A DNA stretch of 10,812 nucleotides from Clostridia bacterium. GTDB lineage: Bacteria > Bacillota_A > Clostridia > Oscillospirales > CAG-272. Positions 7,083-10,812 of this stretch are shown here, in pieces. The notes under the pieces were generated by a model. The model searched no databases and had not been told where the DNA came from. It saw only the letters and a list, made by a program, of their open reading frames with translations. Where the stretch lies: assembly GCA_017652965.1 (NCBI GenBank), contig JAGBZZ010000087.1, forward strand, positions 1 through 10,812, read 5' to 3'. Position numbers and translations under genes: made by a program. Within the stretch, counting starts at the first letter, position 1; every line of letters starts with the position of its first letter.

Positions 7083-7118
7083 TTTAAGCGATAAGATTAG
7101 ATTACGGAGGATACCATC

Positions 7119-7271
7119 ATGGCTCACATTAAGACCATTGAAACCAAAAATCTCTGCCAGAGCGCGAAAAGCGGTGGCTGCGGCGAGTGCCAGACCTCTT
7201 GCCAGTCCGCCTGCAAGACGAGCTGCGGGATCGCCAACCAGGCTTGCGAGAGCAAAAAAGAGAGCAAGTAA
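7119..7271 (+). CDS. SCIFF ranthipeptide precursor (six cysteines in forty-five)
   Basis: A 50-residue RiPP precursor. The leader MAHIKTIETKNL should be bound by the maturase; the core CGECQTSCQSACKTSC (21-36) plus Cys43 carries the six family cysteines (21, 24, 28, 32, 36, 43). In characterised SCIFF peptides the radical SAM partner joins a cysteine sulfur to the gamma carbon of a threonine (ranthipeptide chemistry). From memory that link is Cys32 to Thr37. Here residue 32 is Cys but residue 37 is Gly, and there is an extra cysteine at 13 in the leader. Ser/Thr residues remaining in or near the core are Thr26, Ser27, Ser30, Thr34, Ser35 and Ser45. GGAGG ends 8 nt before the ATG. The strong own promoter and following hairpin suggest abundant message. 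No protease or dedicated exporter gene is adjacent, as is usual for SCIFF loci. It is short but unmistakable. Confidence 0.96.
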   Translation: MAHIKTIETKNLCQSAKSGGCGECQTSCQSACKTSCGIANQACESKKESK

Positions 7272-7280
7272 TACGAAAAG

Positions 7281-7305
7281 CGCCGCCTATCTGGGCGGCG
7301 TTTTT
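7281..7305 (+). terminator. intra-operon terminator between precursor and maturase
   Basis: A 7-bp all-GC stem (CGCCGCC at 7281-7287, GGCGGCG at 7294-7300) with a 6-nt loop is followed by TTTTT (7301-7305). It begins 9 nt after the SCIFF stop. No promoter is visible between it and the maturase, so read-through presumably feeds the maturase and sets a precursor excess. Confidence 0.85.
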
Positions 7306-7313
7306 ATTACCGC

Positions 7314-7330
7314 GCAGGCCGCGCGCCTGC
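7314..7330 (+). other. second GC hairpin in the maturase leader
   Basis: GCAGGC (7314-7319) and GCCTGC (7325-7330) can pair around a 5-nt loop. There is no T tract, so it is not a terminator. It could stabilise the processed 5' end of a maturase message. The evidence is only the short perfect stem. Confidence 0.45.
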
Positions 7331-7370
7331 CGAGTAAAGCCGCCCACATACGGGCAGAATGGATGGAACT

Positions 7371-8750
7371 ATGATACATCAGTATAAGCTTGGCGGGCTG
7401 AACATCGTCCTGGATGTGACCTCGGGCGCGATCCACGTGGTGGATGACGTCGCCTACGACGTGATCGCATGCTATGAGGGGCACACCAAGGAGGAGGTCG
7501 TCGCTCGGGTCCTGGATACGTACCGTGACCGCCCGGCGGTCACCGAGGCCGAGATCGCCGAGTGCTATGACGCGGTGGAGGAGCTTTGCCGCGCCGAGAA
7601 GCTTTTCGTGCCCGACCGCTTTGCCGGGATGGCCGATCGGCTGAAGGAAAAGACGGCGGGGGTCGTCAAGGCCCTTTGCCTGCACATCGCCCACACCTGT
7701 AACCTCAACTGCTCCTACTGCTTTGCCAGCCAGGGGAAATACCATGGCGAGCGCGCGGTGATGAGCTTTGAGGTCGGCCGCCGCGCCCTTGATTTTCTCA
7801 TTGAGAACTCGGGCACCCGCCGCAACCTGGAGGTCGACTTCTTCGGCGGTGAGCCGCTTATGAACTTTGAGGTGGTCAAGCAGCTGGTGGCCTATGCCCG
7901 CAGTGTGGAAAAGGAGCATGGCAAGAACTTCCGCTTTACCCTGACGACAAACGGTCTGCTTCTTGACGATGACGTGATCGAGTTTGCCAATCGGGAAATG
8001 AGCAACGTGGTGCTGAGTTTAGACGGCCGCCGCGAGATCCACGACCGCTTCCGTGTGGATTACAGCGGGCGGGGCAGCTTTGACCGCATCGTGCCCCGCT
8101 TTCAGAAGCTGGTGGAGGCGCGCGGCGGCAAGAACTACTATATGCGCGGCACCTTCACCCATGCCAACCCCGACTTTTTGGAGGACATCAAGGCGATGCT
8201 GGAGCTTGGCTTTACCGAGCTTAGCATGGAGCCTGTCGTATGTGCGGAGGGAGACCCCGCCGCCCTTGACGAGAGGGATATTGAGATCGTCATGGAGCAG
8301 TACGAGAAGCTGGCCGAGCTTATGCGGGAAAGAGAGCGGGAGGGAAGACCCTTTACCTTCTATCACTATATGATCGACCTGAAGGGCGGCCCGTGCATCT
8401 ATAAGCGCATCTCGGGATGCGGCTCGGGCACCGAATATATGGCTGTGACCCCGTGGGGGGATCTCTATCCCTGCCATCAGTTTGTCGGGGATGAGAAGTA
8501 TCGCCTTGGCGACATCTACGAGGGTGTTACCAACAAGGCGGCACAGGAGGAGTTTGCCTCCTGCAACGTCTACGCCCGCCCCGAATGCGCCGACTGCTGG
8601 GCGCGGCTCTACTGCTCGGGCGGGTGCGCCGCCAATGCTTACCATGCCACAGGCAGTGTCCGCGGCGTTTACAAGAAGGGCTGTGAGCTTTTCAAGAAGC
8701 GGATGGAGTGCGCCATTATGCTTGCCGTCTCGCGTGAGCTTGACACCTGA
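7371..8750 (+). CDS. SCIFF-peptide radical SAM/SPASM maturase
   Basis: A 459-residue enzyme homologous to CteB, which forms the thioether in the SCIFF precursor using S-adenosylmethionine. The N-terminal part (1-90, MIHQYKLGGLNIVLDV...) is the leader-binding RiPP recognition element. The radical SAM cluster motif is CNLNCSYC (Cys110, 114, 117), followed by FFGGEPLMNF and LTTNGLLL strands of the barrel. The C-terminal SPASM region has many cysteines for auxiliary iron-sulfur clusters: 342, 350, 368, 398, 406, 409, 415, 419, 438 and 447. Length matches the family (about 450). The start at 7371 is preferred over the ATG at 7359 because family members begin MIHQYK and GGATGGA lies just upstream; the upstream ATG has no ribosome binding site. 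That site is weak, so enzyme synthesis is probably low relative to the peptide. The stop is 1 nt before the next start. Confidence 0.96.
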   Translation: MIHQYKLGGLNIVLDVTSGAIHVVDDVAYDVIACYEGHTKEEVVARVLDTYRDRPAVTEAEIAECYDAVEELCRAEKLFVPDRFAGMADRLKEKTAGVVKALCLHIAHTCNLNCSYCFASQGKYHGERAVMSFEVGRRALDFLIENSGTRRNLEVDFFGGEPLMNFEVVKQLVAYARSVEKEHGKNFRFTLTTNGLLLDDDVIEFANREMSNVVLSLDGRREIHDRFRVDYSGRGSFDRIVPRFQKLVEARGGKNYYMRGTFTHANPDFLEDIKAMLELGFTELSMEPVVCAEGDPAALDERDIEIVMEQYEKLAELMREREREGRPFTFYHYMIDLKGGPCIYKRISGCGSGTEYMAVTPWGDLYPCHQFVGDEKYRLGDIYEGVTNKAAQEEFASCNVYARPECADCWARLYCSGGCAANAYHATGSVRGVYKKGCELFKKRMECAIMLAVSRELDT

Positions 8751-8751
8751 T

Positions 8752-10083
8752 ATGACCACCCCGATCGCCGATTTCGTGGCACGCTATGCCAATGCCGACC
8801 CTGTCCGCCTGCATATGCCGGGGCACAAGGGGGTCGGCGCGGCCGAGCGCTTGGATCTGACCGAGGTCCCGGGGGCGGACAGCCTTTACGAGGCCGCCGG
8901 TATCATCAAAGAGAGCGAGGAGAACGCCTCGCGCCTTTTTGGGGCGCATACCTTTTACACCACCGAGGGCTCGTCGCACGCGATCCGCGCGATGCTGTAC
9001 CTCATTTGCCTGCATGCGAAAATGACAGGGCGTGCGCCCACCGTGCTGGCAGGGCGGAACGCGCATAAGACCTTTATCGGTGCGGCGGCGCTTCTTGACG
9101 TCGGGGTCGATTGGCTCTATCCCCGCCCCGAGGAAGCCTACCTCACCTGCCGCCCGTCCCCCGGGGAGCTGCGGGCGCATTTTGTGAAAAACGGCCCGCC
9201 CGTGGCCGTGTACCTGACCTCGCCCGATTATCTTGGGCATATGGCCGATATCGCCGGCATCTCGGCCGTGTGCAGGGAGTTTGGGGTACTGCTGGCGGTG
9301 GATAACGCCCACGGCGCTTACCTGCGCTTTTTGCCGCAGTCTCTGCATCCCATCGACCTTGGGGCCGACCTGTGCTGTGACTCGGCCCATAAGACCCTGC
9401 CGTGCCTGACGGGTGCCGCCTATCTGCACCTTTCGCATGCTTCGCCCCCCGCTTTGCGGGAGGCCGCAAAAAGCGCCCTTGCGCTTTTTGGCTCTACCAG
9501 CCCCTCGTACCTCGTGCTGGCATCTCTTGACCGTGCAAACGCCTATCTGGCGGGAAGCTACCCTGCCGAGCTTGCGGCGCACGTGGCGGCGGTTGCCCGC
9601 CTTTCTGAGAGCCTTTCGGCGGCAGGCCTTCCCCTTGTCGGGGATGAGCCTATGAAGCTGACCCTTTCCTGCCGTCCCCTCGGCTATACCGGACAGGAGC
9701 TGCTTGCCTACCTTTCCGAGAGGGGGATCGAGTGCGAGTTTGCCGACCCCGACTATCTTGTGGCCATGCCGACCCCCGCCCTTTCGGAGGGGGCACTTCG
9801 GCGCTTTCTTGATGCGCTTCTCGGCCTTCCGCACCGCACACCCCTGCCTGCCGAGCTACCGCCCCCCCACCTGCCGCGCATCCGCATGACGGTGCGAGAG
9901 GCCATGCTTGCCCCGGCCGTGACCCTGCCGACAGAGGCCTGCCTTGGCCGCACACTGGCCACGGCCACCGTCGGATGTCCGCCCGCTGTGCCGATCCTGG
10001 TTTCGGGTGAGGTGGTGGACGAGGCCGCCCTTGCGCGGTTTGCCTATTACGGCATAGACACCCTGCGCGTCGTTTCGGAGTGA
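8752..10083 (+). CDS. Orn/Lys/Arg-decarboxylase-family PLP enzyme
   Basis: A 443-residue fold-type I PLP enzyme. The N-terminal motif PGHK is at 23-26. EGSSHA with His76 should stack on the PLP ring. Asp184 in VDNAHG (184-188) should contact the pyridine nitrogen. Lys214 in DSAHKTLP is the Schiff-base lysine. The C-terminal part (about 360-443) contains PTEACLGR and PPAVPILVSGEV, as in the decarboxylase C-terminal domain. Family members decarboxylate arginine, lysine or ornithine to agmatine, cadaverine or putrescine; which one cannot be read, and some relatives are unassigned. It is shorter than typical Firmicutes arginine decarboxylases (about 480). The ATG follows the maturase TGA after a single base and has no clear ribosome binding site, so translation is probably coupled. 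The frame is open upstream to 8482 inside the maturase gene, but that part is not coding. The next gene starts 29 nt downstream. Confidence 0.92.
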   Translation: MTTPIADFVARYANADPVRLHMPGHKGVGAAERLDLTEVPGADSLYEAAGIIKESEENASRLFGAHTFYTTEGSSHAIRAMLYLICLHAKMTGRAPTVLAGRNAHKTFIGAAALLDVGVDWLYPRPEEAYLTCRPSPGELRAHFVKNGPPVAVYLTSPDYLGHMADIAGISAVCREFGVLLAVDNAHGAYLRFLPQSLHPIDLGADLCCDSAHKTLPCLTGAAYLHLSHASPPALREAAKSALALFGSTSPSYLVLASLDRANAYLAGSYPAELAAHVAAVARLSESLSAAGLPLVGDEPMKLTLSCRPLGYTGQELLAYLSERGIECEFADPDYLVAMPTPALSEGALRRFLDALLGLPHRTPLPAELPPPHLPRIRMTVREAMLAPAVTLPTEACLGRTLATATVGCPPAVPILVSGEVVDEAALARFAYYGIDTLRVVSE

Positions 10084-10112
10084 CGCCGCATAAAAAAGAG
10101 AAGGATACTGCT

Positions 10113-10812
10113 ATGAAGGAATTGAAAGCCATCTATGGGACGCTTGGGATCTCGGAGGAGGTCTACGCCTTTGGCGAAGCCACCCTTGCCCGCCTTGGCG
10201 AGCGCTTTGCCGCCATCGATGCGATTGCCGAGTATAACCAGCAAAAGGTGCTGGCCGCCATGCAGAAAAACCGCGTGAACGCCACCCATTTCGCGGCTAC
10301 GACCGGCTATGGCTATAACGATGCGGGGCGGGATGCGCTGGAGGCCGTCTATGCCGACACCTTCCATACCGAGGCCGCCCTTGTCCGACCGCAGATCACC
10401 TGCGGCACGCATGCCCTGGCCGTGGCGCTTTCGGCCAATCTCCGCCCGGGGGACGAGCTGCTTTCTCCCGTCGGCCGCCCCTACGATACCCTTGAGGAGG
10501 TCATCGGTATTCGTCCCTCCCCCTGCTCGCTGGCCGAGAACGGGGTCACCTACCGCCAGGTGGATCTTCTCCCGGACGGCGGCTTTGACTGGGACGGCAT
10601 CGCCGCCGCCCTTTCGGAAAAGACGGCGCTTGTGACCATCCAGCGCTCGAAGGGCTATGCCACCCGCAAGACCTTCTCTGTCGGCGAGATCGGCGAGCTG
10701 ATCTCTTTTATCAAGGCGCGTGCGCCGCACGTGAAGGTGATGGTGGACAACTGCTACGGCGAATTTGTCGAAACGATCGAGCCGAGCGACGTTGGCGCCG
10801 ATATGACGGTCG
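10113..10812 (+). CDS. methionine gamma-lyase-family PLP protein (3' end outside the window)
   Basis: The first 233 residues of a protein that runs off the window. It begins MKELKAIYGTLGISEEVYAF and shows the marks of the family once called aluminium resistance protein (YnbB-like): NRVNATHFAATTGYGYND, RPQITCGTHALAVAL, SKGYATRKTFSVGEI and VMVDNCYGEFVE, where the aspartate of VDN should bind the PLP nitrogen. The Schiff-base lysine is expected just after the window edge. Members are fold-type I PLP proteins related to Cys/Met metabolism enzymes; their true reaction is mostly unproven. AAGGA (10101-10105) lies 7 nt before the ATG. It follows the decarboxylase by 29 nt with no terminator, so probably shares the SCIFF-maturase transcript. 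Confidence 0.93.
   Translation, partial: MKELKAIYGTLGISEEVYAFGEATLARLGERFAAIDAIAEYNQQKVLAAMQKNRVNATHFAATTGYGYNDAGRDALEAVYADTFHTEAALVRPQITCGTHALAVALSANLRPGDELLSPVGRPYDTLEEVIGIRPSPCSLAENGVTYRQVDLLPDGGFDWDGIAAALSEKTALVTIQRSKGYATRKTFSVGEIGELISFIKARAPHVKVMVDNCYGEFVETIEPSDVGADMTV

Noticed and set aside
7129..7347. Minus-strand open frame over the SCIFF gene
   Set aside because: It is antisense to the precursor and its terminator, with no start signal or domain.
8716..9834. Minus-strand open frame of 372 codons over the decarboxylase gene
   Set aside because: It is antisense to a gene with clear PLP motifs; its composition (Arg/Gly/Lys-rich, no motifs) is that of a shadow frame.

Overview
The window looks like chromosome of a GC-rich gut-type member of class Clostridia (Oscillospirales or a relative). 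The basis is GC-rich coding sequence with strong AAGGAGG-type ribosome binding sites, consensus sigma-A promoters, a Gram-positive style lipoprotein, and a SCIFF ranthipeptide precursor with its radical SAM maturase, a pair that is near-universal in Clostridia. No tRNA, rRNA, CRISPR array or intact insertion sequence was seen.

Layout. Positions 1-4047 (+): the C-terminal end of an unrecognised, possibly carbohydrate-active protein, then two tandem alpha/beta-hydrolase paralogs (642-1394, 1423-2160; about 67% identical with no gap over 243 residues), then a 614-residue lipoprotein joining two InlB-type beta repeats to a CotH-kinase domain. Gaps are 28-57 nt with no terminator between the genes, so this is probably one operon, closed by a strong terminator at 4053-4088. 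Positions 4089-5587: an AT-richer island holding a Fic-family AMP-transferase with an N-terminal helix-turn-helix domain (4607-5497). Its promoter has a tandemly duplicated -10 box and overlaps a perfect 12-bp inverted repeat. Matching direct repeats lie on both sides of the gene, and a palindrome-rich, MITE-like repeat lies upstream. A bidirectional terminator (5588-5617) separates fic from the next gene. Positions 5641-6924 (-): a major-facilitator transporter with a perfect-consensus promoter. Positions 7054-10812 (+): divergent from the transporter, a second strong promoter drives a 50-residue SCIFF peptide. A terminator-like hairpin follows, then the SCIFF radical SAM/SPASM maturase, an Orn/Lys/Arg-decarboxylase-fold PLP enzyme starting 1 nt after the maturase stop, and the first 233 residues of a methionine gamma-lyase-family PLP protein that runs off the window.

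How the genes may work together. The SCIFF module is the clearest system: a precursor peptide from a strong promoter, a leaky terminator that could set a high precursor-to-enzyme ratio, and a maturase whose N-terminal domain should bind the leader. The divergent transporter and the two downstream PLP enzymes are neighbours whose link to the peptide is inference. The peptide has a seventh cysteine outside the usual six, and glycine where SCIFF peptides characterised elsewhere (from memory) carry the thioether-accepting threonine. The first operon looks like surface or carbohydrate/ester metabolism. The Fic gene looks like an independently acquired, self-regulating cassette.
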